Positions 33,392 through 43,881 are shown, numbered from the stretch's first letter. The stretch is DNA of 64,000 bases from CAVUXJ01 sp963814975 (GCA_963814975.1 CAWFFB010000022.1:440575-504574), one strand, 5' to 3'. The notes: generated by a model not told the origin, from the sequence alone. Translations and numbers: made by a program.

Positions 33392-36192
33392 GCGCCAGCT
33401 CCTCTGCGAGCACGGGGACGAGGCTGGTGATCACGGCGCCGGCGATCGCGCCCGGATGAGCGAGCTCGAAGCTGTCGCTCCAGCACGCATCGAAAAACAA
33501 GCAGCGATACGCACACCTCTCCCCGCAGCACGAGCGGCGAGGGGCCGCTCAGGCCGCCCTTGAACTTCACTCCGATCAGGTTGTGCCCGCGGTACTTCAC
33601 GTGCACGCCGCCCTTCAGCGTGACGTCGAAGTAGAACGGCAGCCTGATCAGCGCGTCGCCGCCGATCTTGCCTTCGAACTTTCCAGTTGCCGGCTTTGAT
33701 CGCCGCCGTGAACTCGGCGCCGAACTGGATCGTGTTCGAGGTAAGCGCCAGATAGCCCGATGCGCTCAGCTCGACCGCGTCGGGCAGCAGGTCGTCGTCG
33801 ACCGTGATGAGGATTCGCTTCAGCTTGGGGAAGACAGCCGGCTCCGGATGAAAGTCGGGGTGGAAGCCGCCGAGCGTCGCCATCAGGTAGGGCGTGTCGC
33901 CCCAGCTCGAGCGCAGCCCGCCGTCGCCCGTGACCTTGAAGAGGCCCATGACCGAGCCGCGGCGGATCGTCGCGTCGACCTCCAGCGTGTGGCGGACGAT
34001 GTCGAACACGCCGACGGCGTCGACCTGGATGTCGAGAAGCTTCTGGTTGCCGGGGATGGCCAGCCGGAGCGAGCCGAGCAGGATCACCTTTGTCGGCCTG
34101 GTCGGCGAGTCGAACTCGACGATCACGCCGATCGCGAGCCGGGCGAGGTAATCGTCCTTCAGCGGGATCCAGCCGAGCTGCATGGTCAGCCCGAACACAT
34201 AGATCCCCGACTGCGGCGGGAACAGCGCCGCCAGGTCGCCGAGCAGCACCGGCGCGTTGCGCACCGGATCCTCGGCGAACAGGATGTTGCCGACAGCTCC
34301 CGCCGTCAGCCGTTCGCGGAGAGCGTCGGTGTCCGCGCGACGGTTGATGCCGATGATGCCGCCGGCGCCGATCCAGTAGATCCCGTAGGCGATGTGCACG
34401 CCAGGACGGAACGACGCGCCGATGACGAGCACGAACGTCCGATCGCGAATCGGCGTCGCCGGGCGATCCGGTCAGCTCGTGGATGCCGAACGCCGTAACG
34501 CTCCAACGGGACAAACCCTTGGGCGGCCCCACTGTCAGCGTGAGCAGGCCGCCGTAGCGGTCGTTCGGCCCGCCGGTGAAGTCGATGAAGCCGCCGCCGC
34601 TCACGCCCGGAAGCTCGAGCTAGGAGTCCGACGCCGGTCGGCGGGAGCAGTCCGACGCACTGCTTCGCGCCCCCAGGCTCGTCGGCCCACCAGCCCACCC
34701 AGCCGCCGGCGCCGTCCATCACGAGCGTGACGGGACCGACCTTCGCCGACCAGTGCGCTCGCACCTCCCCGCGGATATCGAAGTGGTCCTGATCGGCGCG
34801 AATCGGCACCGTGAACAGGAGCGAGTGCACTGTGATCTTGAGCACCTTCAGCGAGAACGTCTTGTTGAGGTGCCAGCGCGCCGCGAGCGTCCCGTCGGCG
34901 GAGAAGCTGAACCCCGTGCCCTCGGTCAGCCGTGCCTCGAAGTCAACGTCGAACCGCAGCCCCTCGCGCAGGCTCGATTCGCCCTCGCCCAGCGATCGGA
35001 ACCAGCGGTTCGTCAGGATGATGCCGAAGCCCTCGACCCGGCCGGCGACCTCGACGCTGGGCTCGCCCTGCTCGCGCACACGCACGTCGAGGCTGAGATC
35101 GCGGACGACCACCCGGGTGTCGTACGGCGGACCAAAGAGGAGATCGGGAACGCCCTCTTCGGTATCGCGGAGGATCCGCAACGTCGCCTCGTTGGTCGTC
35201 TCCGGGATAGCGGAGCCGGGGCGCGGTTGGACTGCGGCGTTCCACGTTCCCGTCCCTCCGTCATAGCCGAGGCCGACCCGCACGCCCGGCTCGAGTCGGG
35301 TGACGAAGCCGGCCGCCGTACGCAACTGGTGGAACGCGGCATCGCTGCTCGGCTCGAGCCACATCTCGAAGTCGGTCACGAGCCGGCCGCCCACCGGTCG
35401 CCGCTGCGAGCGGATCAGCAGGCTGATCGCCAGCTCGGGATCGAAGCTGCCGCGCAGATCAGGGAAGTTGGCGACCGCCAGCCGCTCGTTAACGGTACGC
35501 AGCGGGAACGTGATCGGGATCCAACCAGTGCTGTTCGCGCGCAGGCTCGTCCATTCCGGCGAGGCGTCTGGGAACGTCGGCGGCGGATCCAACGGCGCGA
35601 TGCGCAATTCGCCCGCGTTCAGGGCGCTGACAGTCTTCGGGGCGACGATCAGGAGCGCCGCGAGCAGCGCCGGCATCCGGCCGGTGGCGTCCATGTCGGC
35701 CGTGCCGAACAGCTCGTCCCAGAACGTCTCATCGACGAGCTCAGGCGTGACGAGGATGAAGTCGCGCAGCTTCTCCCAGTCGATGCGGGACCCGAGGCCC
35801 GGATCCTCGACGATGGCGCCGGCGAGGCTGAGCATCGATGCGAGCCGCGGAAACTTGACGCGCAGGAACTCGATCGCGAGCGCCTCCAGCAGCTCGGAGG
35901 CGACGACACCCGCGGCGGCCACCGGCGTCAGTGCGATGGCGGCGAGTTTGAGCAGATCCTCTCCCCACGCGCGCATCGCGTTGCAGAAGTCTTCGTGGCT
36001 GCGTGCGTTCAGCGTCAGGGCCGCGTCGGCGGCGAGCTCCTCCAGGATCTGGGCGAGCTGGATCGGATTGGCGGCGGCGATGCCCGCTTCGAGGATCGGC
36101 GAGACGGTGACGATGGCGGATTGGGTGGTCTCGATCACCTCTTCGGCGACCGTCGTCAGCGGCCCGAACACGGTCTTGGCGACGTTGCTCAC
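33354..36192 (-). CDS. DUF6603-like protein of six-gene operon
   Basis: About 945 residues; the start is GTG 36192 in a GTGA overlap with the previous stop. The N-terminal ~190 residues are helical (VIETTQSAIVTVSPILEAGI, ALAIEFLRVKFPRLASML), followed by a long beta-rich region: DFEMWLEPSSDAAFHQL, GRVEGFGIILTNRWFRSL, RFDVDFEARLTEGTGFSFSA, VSGGGFIDFTGGPNDRYGGL, LTMQLGWIPLKDDYLARLAI and GVHVKYRGHNLIGVKFKGGL. The glycine/aromatic pattern IYWIGAGGIIGINR is the feature I associate with DUF6603, an uncharacterised domain. Frame changes near 34620, 34447, 33685 and 33505. Repeated amphipathic beta segments suggest a large shell or lipid-binding surface (inference). No signal peptide. Confidence 0.7.
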
Positions 36193-38446
36193 GCCAGCCT
36201 CACTTCAGTGCTGATGACGTGGCGGTCGGTGGCGGCAGGGCCTGGCTCGACGCTGCCGACGGGACAGCGGAGCTCATGGTGCACGATCAGCGACGCGCCG
36301 GCGATCGTGAAGGTCACGACCGCGAGCTGAGGCAACCCGACGAACACGCGCGCAAAGCGCTCGAGGTCGGCCTCCTGCAGCGCAGCAGTCATGCGCAGCG
36401 ACTTGGCCGGGTCCCAACCCGGGCCAGGGCGGGTCGACGGCCGACGCGGCGAAGGTCTTCATCGGATCGTCGACGGGCTCCGTCACGTACGTCCACCCCG
36501 GTGCCGGCAGTCCGTATGCCTCGGCAACCGGCGTGGGCATCGCAGTCGGCACCGACGCTCCCTCGCGCGCGATTCGACCGAGCAGCACGTCGACGGTGTC
36601 GTCCCACGCCAGCCGCGCGCCGGCCGGCGGCGCGTCCAGCAGCTTCGTCTTGTCGGCGTTCGACAGCGACGCAAAGCCCGACGTCTCCCGTACCCGTTCA
36701 AGAGCGAGGCGCATGGCCAGCTCGCTGAAGAGGCTGATCGCCGCGTTCTTGACCTCGATGTTCTTCGCGGCCGACGCGGTCAACTGGGCGACCCGCGTCG
36801 TGACGCCGCCTTCGGTGCGGGTGAGCCGCGTGGTGAATCCGTAGTGGACATCGCCCGACAGGACGACGACCGGATGGTGCGCGGCGAGGCGGGCAAGCAG
36901 ATCCTGGTGATTGGCGCGAACGCCTGACCACGACTCGAAGTCGGCGAAGCGTGCCTCACCCAGTACGTCGAACAGCGGCTGGATCACGTCCTCGACGAGC
37001 TCGCTGCCGATGATCGGCGCCGCCGCGACGACGATCGTGAACGGCACCGGGCTCGGCGGCGGCGGGAGTTGCACGGCGAGGGCGGCGCGGGAGATGCGCG
37101 CGCCGCGGCTGTCGGCGCGCGGGTACTCGCGGACGGTGCGCTCGTCCAGCAGGACGATGCGTACCGGCCAGCCTTCGTCCGGCCCGATCGTCATGTCGTA
37201 GCGGATCGCTCCGGCAGCGGTCAGGTCGCGAAGGACCTGTGCGGGCGGTGCCGCGGGCAGCGGCCCGGCGGGAACGCCGAGCAGCGGGCCGCAGGCCGCC
37301 GCCGGGCTCGTCGGCGGGACCGTCGATACAGCCGCCGACACGGCGTCGAGCAGCCCCCGCTCCGGTGAACCGGGCGTGGTGAACGCGGCCGGCTTGTTCC
37401 CCCAGTGCTGGCACAGGGCGTAGGCGAGCACGCCGTTGGTGACCGCTCGCCGTCCGCCCGCCTTGTCGTAGACGCTGTTGACCCAGTCATGATCGATGTT
37501 CCAGTCGTCCGTGATCTCGTGGTCGTCGAAGATCATCAGCGACGGAACATTCGCGAGCACGCGGCGCACCTCGGGCAACACTGCGCGGAACAGCTCGACG
37601 TTCCGCAGCTCGTCGTCCCACGATTCCTTGCTGACATCGGGATCCACATCTGGCGGGATGACGGCGTTCGTGGGGAATTCCGGCAGTGCAGCCGGCCACA
37701 GCACGGGCGACCAGGCCAGCAGGTACATCGCCATGAACTCGCCGTAGGTCCACAAGTGGTTGGCCGTCGCGCCGGTGTAGCCGAGCGCGATTGTGCCCGG
37801 GCCTCGCCCGCCGATCGGAGGCGGCGGTACCGAACACGCTCGTCTCGTCGACGCCTATGAGATCGCGCGCGACGCGCAGCACGCGGGGCATCAGCGGGTG
37901 CCCTACCTCGTCGGCGTAGATCTGGTCGCCCGACAACACGAGAAGGTGCGGCTGTGGCGGTGGCGCTGCGACGAAGCGCGCCGACAACTCTTGCATCGCG
38001 AGCGCCAACCCGTCGCGTCCGCCGCCATGTGGCTTGCGGCAGGAGGTGTGAAGCACGACGAGTTCGCCGGCAGTGGCTGGCGGGGCGAGGAACGTGGGAC
38101 GCGTCGCCGACGGCAGCGAGAGCTGGTTCCACGGGATGGCGCCGCGGGTCGCTTCCCACGGCGCGCTCAGCTCGTACTCGTAGATCTCTCCGGCCACGAA
38201 CGCCCCGCCTGGAGCGGCTGCTGTGAGCACGGCCATCCAGAGGTGCGCTCCAACCTTAGTCGGTTGCACTGTCACGGACGTCGGCGGTGGTCCACCGGCG
38301 CGACGGCGCACGGTGAGCGTGATCGGGTCCGCGGCGACGCATGACACCCACACACTGACAGAGGTTCGCGTCAAGCGACGCAGCACCGGACCCGCCACGA
38401 TGCCCGGCAATGATCCCAGAGGAAGTGCTGTCGAGTCGATGGGCAC
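36189..38446 (-). CDS. PhoD-like metallophosphatase of six-gene operon
   Basis: About 750 residues, first gene of the operon. GTG 38446 has AAGGA about 6 nt upstream. Beta-sandwich N-domain (VAGPVLRRLTRTSVSVWVSC) then the metallophosphatase core: LLVLSGDQIYADEVGHPLM, SLMIFDDHEITDDWNIDHDW and HHPVVVLSGDVHYGFTTRLT supply the Asp/His/Asn metal ligands of PhoD-type phosphodiesterases. Frame changes near 37795 and 36412; with the second corrected, the tail DPAKSLRMTAALQEADLERF continues to 36189. Unlike classical PhoD there is no Tat signal, so it is probably cytoplasmic. It is the only member of the operon with recognisable enzyme motifs; its substrate could be a nucleotide, phospholipid or nucleic-acid phosphodiester. 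Confidence 0.8.
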
Positions 38447-38542
38447 GACTGTCCTTACGCGGGCGCTTGTCTCCTGCCGTGGGCACGGTGAGTGTATGCA
38501 AGACGCCCAGCCTGGTCAACACGTCCAACGTAAGAGACGTGT

Positions 38543-39776
38543 ACTCCGCAAGAATGTGAAGCGTGTCTCAGAAATCGGCTCACGCAGCCAGTGCGACGAG
38601 GCGATACTCGTGATGAAGTCCGCCGACGACCGGTTCCGCCAGGACGTAATGGCCGTTTCGAATCCGGTGCCCGCTCACAGGCGGTGCTTCGCGATTTGAC
38701 GGTGGATCTGGAAAACCCGGCCCGAGGCTCGCGTGCGGACGGCCGCGATTGTAGTGCGCGACCCACTGGCCGAGGACAATCCGCACGTGGCGTTCATTGA
38801 ACCAGATCACGAAATCTAAGCACTCACGTCGAATGGTCCCGATCAATCGCTCGCAGAACGCATTGGCTTGAGGCGCCCGGACTGGCGTCTTCAGAACGGT
38901 CAGCCCCATCGCCACGAGGGTCGCATCAACGCCTTCGGAATAGATGCTGTCCCGGTCATGAATGACAAATTGATGGTTCGAATCGCCCGACATGACCATT
39001 CGGAACTGCTGCGTTGTCCATTCCGCCGTCGGATGGGCGGTCACGCTCCAGTGCAGGATTCGTCGGGTCCCTACCTCTAAAATCACGAACACGTACAACG
39101 AGCGGAACATCGCGGTGACCACCACGAAGAAATCGCACGCCAACGCACCGCGGGCATGGTTGCGCACGAACGTGCTCCACGGCTGCGACGGCACCCCGCC
39201 CCGGGGCGTGCCAACGGCAGGCATGTAGCGCCTGACGGTCCGGGGCGACACGCGAATCCCCAGCTTCAGCAGCAATTCCGAGGCAATCCGCTCCTCTCCC
39301 CAGCTTCGATTCGCCCTCGCCATTTCACCGATCAACCGCTGCAGGGCGGCCGGCACTCGCGGTCGCCCTCGAGACCTTGACTTCCACCGCTAGAACAGTT
39401 GGAAGCCCTTTCGATGCCATCGAACGAGCGTATCGGGCTTCACCACCGTGAGGAGCTTACGCCAGTCGGTCAGCTGTGACAGGGCGACTAGAGCGATCCG
39501 TGTCGCATTGTCAGGCCGACGCGGCTTCACCCGACGCGGCTTCACCTGTCGCTCCATGTACAGCGCCAGCTGCTTTCTCAGAAACAGATTCTCGGCGGCG
39601 AGTTGTGCGTGCGATCGCAACGCAGACGAGCCGAGCCGCAGCAGGTCACAAGTAATGCAGAGGGCGGTGCGAAACAGCGACTTGGCCATGGTCGCAGGAT
39701 GGTACGCGATTCACAGGTATCGACATTGGCGCAGTAGACTTCACCAGATCTGAGCCGGATGGAATTTCTGCGGAGC
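38543..39776 (-). mobile_element. Integrase-type IS, copy 2
   Basis: Terminal inverted repeats ACTCCGCA (38543-38550) and TGCGGAGCAC (39769-39778 region) bound a 1.23-kb element just upstream of the six-gene operon, 97 nt from the PhoD start. It may have displaced or supplied the operon promoter. No target duplication seen. Confidence 0.7.
38580..39689 (-). pseudogene. Integrase-core transposase of IS copy 2, in-frame stop
   Basis: 370-codon DDE transposase in one frame, interrupted by TAG at 39390-39392 where copy 1 has Trp (FRLFWRWKSR versus GFQLF-stop-RWKSR; TGG to TAG). N-terminal AQLAAENLFLRKQLALYMER; catalytic segments LACDFFVVVTAMF, FVIHDRDSIYSEGV and NAFCERLIGTIRRECLDF; end GLHHEYRLVALAA. 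A single substitution makes this copy probably inactive. Confidence 0.8.
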
Positions 39777-39858
39777 ACAGCGGTCAGTCACAGCACCTGA
39801 ATGCACGCGGAACTCCTTGATCTGACGGCACATGCTGGCCGTCATACACGGCCTCTTA

Positions 39859-41046
39859 TCAGTGGCTCTGGATGAGGCCGCCTGGCGGGAGCCCGCTCGG
39901 CACACGCGCCGGGATCGTGCGGTCGAAGCTCGAGTCGGTCAGGGACTCGAGGAACGCGATGATGTCCTGCATCTCCCGCTTGCTCATGTCGTCTACTCGG
40001 AGGAAATTCCGATCGAGGCGGGCCCGCCCATCGTCTCGCCGCCGGCCTCCGGCGCCGGAGACGTTGGGGTTCTCGGAGCGGCCGTTGTCGTAGTAGCGCA
40101 GCACGTCCTCAAGCGTCGTCAGCGTCCCGTTGTGCATGTACGGAGCGGTCAGCGCGACGTTGCGGAGCGACGGCGTCCGAAACCGGAAGCGCCCGTCGCC
40201 CACGTCCGGCTCTGGCAGCAGCGGATGTTCCCTGACGCCCTCGGCGTTGAGATCGAAATCCGAGAACATGACGCCATCGTGGCACCGGTCGCAGCCGACC
40301 TCGTCGAACGTCTCGAGGCCGCGCTGCTGCTGCGGCGTCAGCGCGTTCCGGTCCCCCGCGCGAAATCGGTCGAAGGGGCTGTCCATGGCGACGAGCGTCC
40401 GCTCGAACGCGGCGATCGCCTGCGCCAGCTGCGGTGCGTCAATCGGCGTGCCGGCGCCGAAGGCGCGCTGGAAGAGCGTCGTATACTCGGCGATGCCCCG
40501 CAGGCGCAACACGACCGTCTCGACCGCGGCGTCTTCCCGATAGGCGGTGCCGCGCATCTCTTCGAGCGCTTTGATCGGCTCGAGCGCCTGGGCCTCGAGG
40601 CTGCGCACCCGGTTGTCCCAGAACATCGGCGCCGAGACCTGATCAGCCGAGGCAACAGTGCCGTCGAACGGGCGCGCGCGGCGGCGGTTGTCGTCGAGTC
40701 CGTTGAAGGCGGTATTGAGAATCGTCGGGGAGTTGCGCTTGGCGACGGGGATTTGCCCGTTGGAGGTGTCGACTCGTGCCGGGCCCAGCCCGACGCCTCT
40801 CGTCCCGCGCGACAGATCGCGACCGTCGGCGTAGGCGAAATCGGGATGGTGGCACGTCGCGCAGGCGATGTCCTTGTGTCCCGACAAGATGGGATCCCAG
40901 AACAGGAGCCGGCCCAGCTCGGCTCTGGCCTCCGACTCTGGCGCGCCGTTGCTGTCACGAGCCTGGGTTACGATGTGACGGGCCAGCAGCGCGGCGACCG
41001 TCACCGAGATGAGCAGAAGTAGCGGGACCGCGGAGCGCTGCCTCAT
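39859..41046 (-). CDS. Di-haem cytochrome c peroxidase (MauG/CcpA family)
   Basis: 395 residues, ATG 41046, frame intact. A signal peptide or N-terminal anchor (RSAVPLLLLISVTVAALLAR) precedes two haem sites: CATCHH at about residues 62-67 and CDRCHD near 250, with the conserved FRTPSLRNVALTAPYMHNGT segment and PMFWDNRVRSLEAQALEPI. Family members reduce hydrogen peroxide or oxidise protein residues in the periplasm with electrons from small cytochromes or copper proteins. No partner gene is adjacent; the right flank is a stretch of gene remnants. The start lacks a clear ribosome site. Confidence 0.9.
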   Translation of the reverse strand: MRQRSAVPLLLLISVTVAALLARHIVTQARDSNGAPESEARAELGRLLFWDPILSGHKDIACATCHHPDFAYADGRDLSRGTRGVGLGPARVDTSNGQIPVAKRNSPTILNTAFNGLDDNRRRARPFDGTVASADQVSAPMFWDNRVRSLEAQALEPIKALEEMRGTAYREDAAVETVVLRLRGIAEYTTLFQRAFGAGTPIDAPQLAQAIAAFERTLVAMDSPFDRFRAGDRNALTPQQQRGLETFDEVGCDRCHDGVMFSDFDLNAEGVREHPLLPEPDVGDGRFRFRTPSLRNVALTAPYMHNGTLTTLEDVLRYYDNGRSENPNVSGAGGRRRDDGRARLDRNFLRVDDMSKREMQDIIAFLESLTDSSFDRTIPARVPSGLPPGGLIQSH

Positions 41047-41265
41047 GCCGACGTCACATCCATCACAAAACGCATAAAGCCTCGATGAAGCTGCCGCCTC
41101 CAGTTATCGAGAGCTTGAGCCCGCTTCGGTCCTGGTGGTGCCGAGCCAACTCTCCTTCAGTGCCCGATGCGTCAACAAGATAGTTCGCGTGACGATAGGT
41201 AGTGCCGGGGCCCAATCGCACGCCGCCGATTATGGCTCAATGAAGAAGTAAGTCAACCGTCAACC
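41047..41265. other. Intergenic, nothing recognised
   Basis: No gene supported. It should contain the peroxidase promoter. Confidence 0.4.
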
Positions 41266-41346
41266 TGGGATGCATTTTGGGGCCAGCGATACTCGTCGGT
41301 CGTCGATCCGGACGGCAACAGGGTTGATCTTTTTGCTCAGCTGTAG
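41266..41346 (+). pseudogene. VOC/glyoxalase C-terminal remnant
   Basis: 26 codons plus stop: WDAFWGQRYSSVVDPDGNRV followed by DLFAQL and TAG. W..RY..V.DPDGN..DLF is the closing beta-strand motif of glyoxalase-like (VOC) proteins with the last metal-ligand region. Nothing upstream continues the fold, so it is a short relic. Too short for ordinary gene calling; identified by motif. Confidence 0.6.
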
Positions 41347-41460
41347 GATGTAACAGATCGAGACTAGGGAGCGCGGAACCATTTCAAGAAATCGGTACAC
41401 TGAGCTGATGCTCCTAAAATGCGGACACTGGTGGTAGGGTCGGGAACTGGCGCGGTAGCC

Positions 41461-41575
41461 CGTAGGCGACTTGCCGTGTCCGGGGCTTCCCCCTGCCTAC
41501 GGCGCCGGGTCCCATCAAACGCACTGGCCGGTCGAAGCGACTGGCCTACCAGTGGGCCGCGCCGTTTCCGGCGCG
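41461..41575. repeat. Run of three hairpins, structured intergenic element
   Basis: Outer stem CGTAGGC (41461-41467) with GCCTACG (41495-41501) encloses a GGGG/CCCC hairpin; next GGCCGGTCG-AAG-CGACTGGCC (41526-41546, one wobble); next CGCGCCG-TTTC-CGGCGCG (41558-41575). No ORF. It could be a folded RNA, a mobile palindromic repeat or transcript ends. Confidence 0.5.
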
Positions 41576-41891
41576 TCAGGCAAAATCTTAGCGATGGTCT
41601 CGCCCGTCCACGCGTCATCGGGTCGTCGGTCACGCTGCGCGTCGAGTCCTAAGCAACGCATACGGGATCAACGCAACTTTACTGGAAGACGAAGCAAGAC
41701 ACCCTCCTTGAGTCGCCGGCCAGCCGCCGACGTCCGAGGGAGCTGGGGTTCGACTGGGACCCGAAGCGGTTTGGAGTCTGACGCCAGTTCCTGGAGCCGG
41801 GTTCTTGGTTTCGGGTGCGTTCCGGATTCCTGGTCCCTGGCGCACGACAACACGGTGTAGGGGCGGTCTTCTGGCCGCCTGAGGAGGCACA

Positions 41892-42248
41892 TTGGCGAAT
41901 ACGACTATCGGAATAGCGGCGGCACTGATCGTGTTAGGTGTGGTGGGGTATGTCGCGACGGACAGGCAGAGCGCGACGGCGCTGATCCCCGCCTTTCTCG
42001 GCCTGCTGCTGCTGGCTTTCGGTTGGCTTGCCCGGAACGAAGCCTATCGTAAACACGCCATGCACGCCGTCGCGGTCTTCGCGCTGCTCGGCCTACTGGG
42101 GACCATCGGAGGCCTCATCCGGCTGCTCGGCGGCACCACAACCCCGGCCGCGATCTCGCAGGGACTAACGGCAATCCTGACCGGCGCACTACTGGCGCTC
42201 TGCGTCAAGTCCTTCATCGACGCACGGAGACGGAGGGCGCAAGGCTGA
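41892..42248 (+). CDS. Four-helix membrane protein
   Basis: 118 residues. TTG 41892 is supported by GAGGAGG 5-6 nt upstream. Hydrophobic segments: IGIAAALIVLGVVGYVA, ALIPAFLGLLLLAFGWLA, AVAVFALLGLLGTIGGLIRL and ISQGLTAILTGALLALCVKS, ending with RRRRAQG. Likely a small inner-membrane protein with a cytoplasmic basic tail; conserved hypothetical type, role unknown. A GGCGG/CCGCC inverted repeat lies in the leader at about 41861-41880. Confidence 0.75.
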   Translation: MANTTIGIAAALIVLGVVGYVATDRQSATALIPAFLGLLLLAFGWLARNEAYRKHAMHAVAVFALLGLLGTIGGLIRLLGGTTTPAAISQGLTAILTGALLALCVKSFIDARRRRAQG

Positions 42249-42397
42249 CCTGTGAGCGCTCGTCTCTCGTCGCGACCCTCGAGCCCTCGCGATGAAACGC
42301 CGGGCGGGGCATAGCAGGGCGACGCTGTCGTTCGCCAGAATGTTGTCATCGCTGAGCCGGTGTTGCTTTCAGCAGGCACTCCCGACAGGATCAGGAC

Positions 42398-42700
42398 GTG
42401 TTTGAATTGACGTTGTTGCTCCTGCGTGCGATCACCATGGCCTGCCGTGGCCACCACGACGTGGTCCTCGAGAATCTTGCCCTCCGCCACCAGCTGCGAA
42501 CCTTTGCAACGACGCGTGAAGCGGCCTCACCTCCGCACCCGTGACCGAATGTTTTGGGTCCTGTTGGCGACCGCTTGCGGTGTCGGTCGGCACTGGTCCT
42601 CGTCCAACCCGAGACCGTCGTCCGATGGCATCGCACCTGGCTGCGTCGGCGGTGGCTCAGCGCTCGGTTTCAGGTGTCTGATCGGTCGCTGGCGGACGCG
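42398..42700 (+). pseudogene. Integrase-type transposase, N-terminal remnant
   Basis: In shifting frames the plus strand reads HHDVVLENLALRHQL, QRRVKRPHLRTRDRMFWVLL and ALVLVQPETVVRWHRTWLRR, the N-terminal region of rve-type transposases. It breaks off before any catalytic domain, at the 3' end of the channel gene. GTG 42398 would be the start. Frame changes near 42510 and 42565. Confidence 0.65.
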
Positions 42701-43479
42701 GGATGGATTTCCTTGTCGGACGGTCTAGCGCGGAGCCGTTCCTCAAGTTCTTCGAGCCTTTGTCGCACCGTCTCGATCGCCTCGAGGAGGCCACAGTGCG
42801 CGCTCTCGCGGTCCGTATCGACCTGCTGCTCGTGTTTCACGGACTCCAGATTGTTGATGACCACAGCAATGAACAGGTTGACAACCACGAAGACCGCCAC
42901 CAACACGAAGCTGCTGAAGTAGATCCACGCCAACGGGTACGCGCCAAGCACCGCCGCTTGGATTTCCACCCAACCTTCCAGCGTCAGCATCTGGAATAAC
43001 GCAGAGCCGCACCAAGGAGCCAGTGGGGTCTAGAAAATGAAGAAGGACGGGTAATAAGAGGAGGTAGAGAGATAGCCCATCGACGGGATCGACCGGACCA
43101 TCGTGCCGATGATCAGCCGCAGCTCCGGGAAGGCGGACACCAGCCGAGTGACTCGCATCAGGCGCGCCAGACGCGCGACCATGGCGAACGCGCCGGCCTG
43201 CGGCAGCAAGGACGCGGCAACGACAGCAAAGTCGAACACGTTCCAACCGTTGCGGAAGAACGCCGCGGGCCTAGGCCAGCACGCGAACACGCGAAGGGCG
43301 ATTTCGGCGACGAAGATCGTCTGGATCAGTATCTCGACTGCCGCGATGATTGCGCCAAAACGAGCGGTGAGCGCCGCTGACGTCTCCACGCCGATGACGA
43401 TCGCACCGACGACAATGACACCGAGGATGAAATGCTGGAAGCCGGGGCTGTCCACAATGCGACGGGCTGCCTTAGTCAC
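42670..43479 (-). pseudogene. Voltage-gated cation channel (NaChBac-like), pore region damaged
   Basis: GTG 43479 with AGGAGGT 8 nt upstream. Six-helix single-domain channel: S1 QHFILGVIVVGAIVIGVETS, S2/S3 AVEILIQTIFVAEIALRVFA and NGWNVFDFAVVAASLLPQAG, S4 with regularly spaced Arg (VARLARLMRVTRLVSAFPEL), then a stop at 43030 and, in another frame, the filter LTLEGWVEI, S6 ISSFV-like YFSSFVLVAVFVVVNLFIAV and a coiled-coil tail (LLEAIETVRQRLEELEERLR). Between S5 and the filter only about 30 codons remain, roughly 15-20 fewer than usual, so part of S5/turret seems deleted as well as frame-shifted. Probably non-functional or misassembled. Confidence 0.75.
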
Positions 43480-43704
43480 GCCGAGGGACCTCCTGCCGCA
43501 GTGCCTGGAAACGGCGAGCGGACCTCGTACGGGCCGACGCGTCGAGCAGCGAGATGGATCCAAAAGGGGAGACAGGGCTATCCAGGGCAACCTCCTCACA
43601 CGAGCTTACACGCGGACGATCAGCAACTCGTCAGGATGGCGCTGGTAGTGGATTCGAAACGACGCGACGGCCGTATTGTCCCAGTGCTCCGCCGAGCCGA
43701 CTGA

Positions 43705-43860
43705 TCACGCTGCGCGCTCGTAATAGTTGAGTACGCGGCCAAGCCGCGGACGCCGACGAATGTGCCCGACGGGGTCCGTCGCGGGTGCACCCTCGATCAG
43801 CGTATTCTCAATCCCCGGATGATTCCGCTCCCGATGATAGTGCTCGACGTACTCCCCGTG
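43705..43860 (-). pseudogene. Transposase C-terminal remnant (IS 56114 family)
   Basis: Reads GEYVEHYHRERNHPGIENTL and ends RRRPRLGRVLNYYERAA, matching the ends of the transposases at 56167-57225 and 62869-63927. The rest of the element is absent; another remnant on the opposite strand abuts it. Confidence 0.7.
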
Positions 43861-43881
43861 ATCGTCGTGAATGAAGCCGGA

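Noticed and set aside
34753..36330. 525-codon open frame on the plus strand
   Set aside because: Antisense to the DUF6603 gene; no recognisable motif, highly charged low-information composition.
36189..36392. Separate 67-residue gene between the phosphatase and DUF6603
   Set aside because: With one frame change near 36412 it becomes the C-terminus of the phosphatase (WDPAKSLRMTAALQ), so it is not a gene of its own.
24742..38446. Contractile injection system or phage-tail cluster
   Set aside because: No sheath, tube, baseplate, LysM-spike or AAA-ATPase motif is visible in any of the six proteins.
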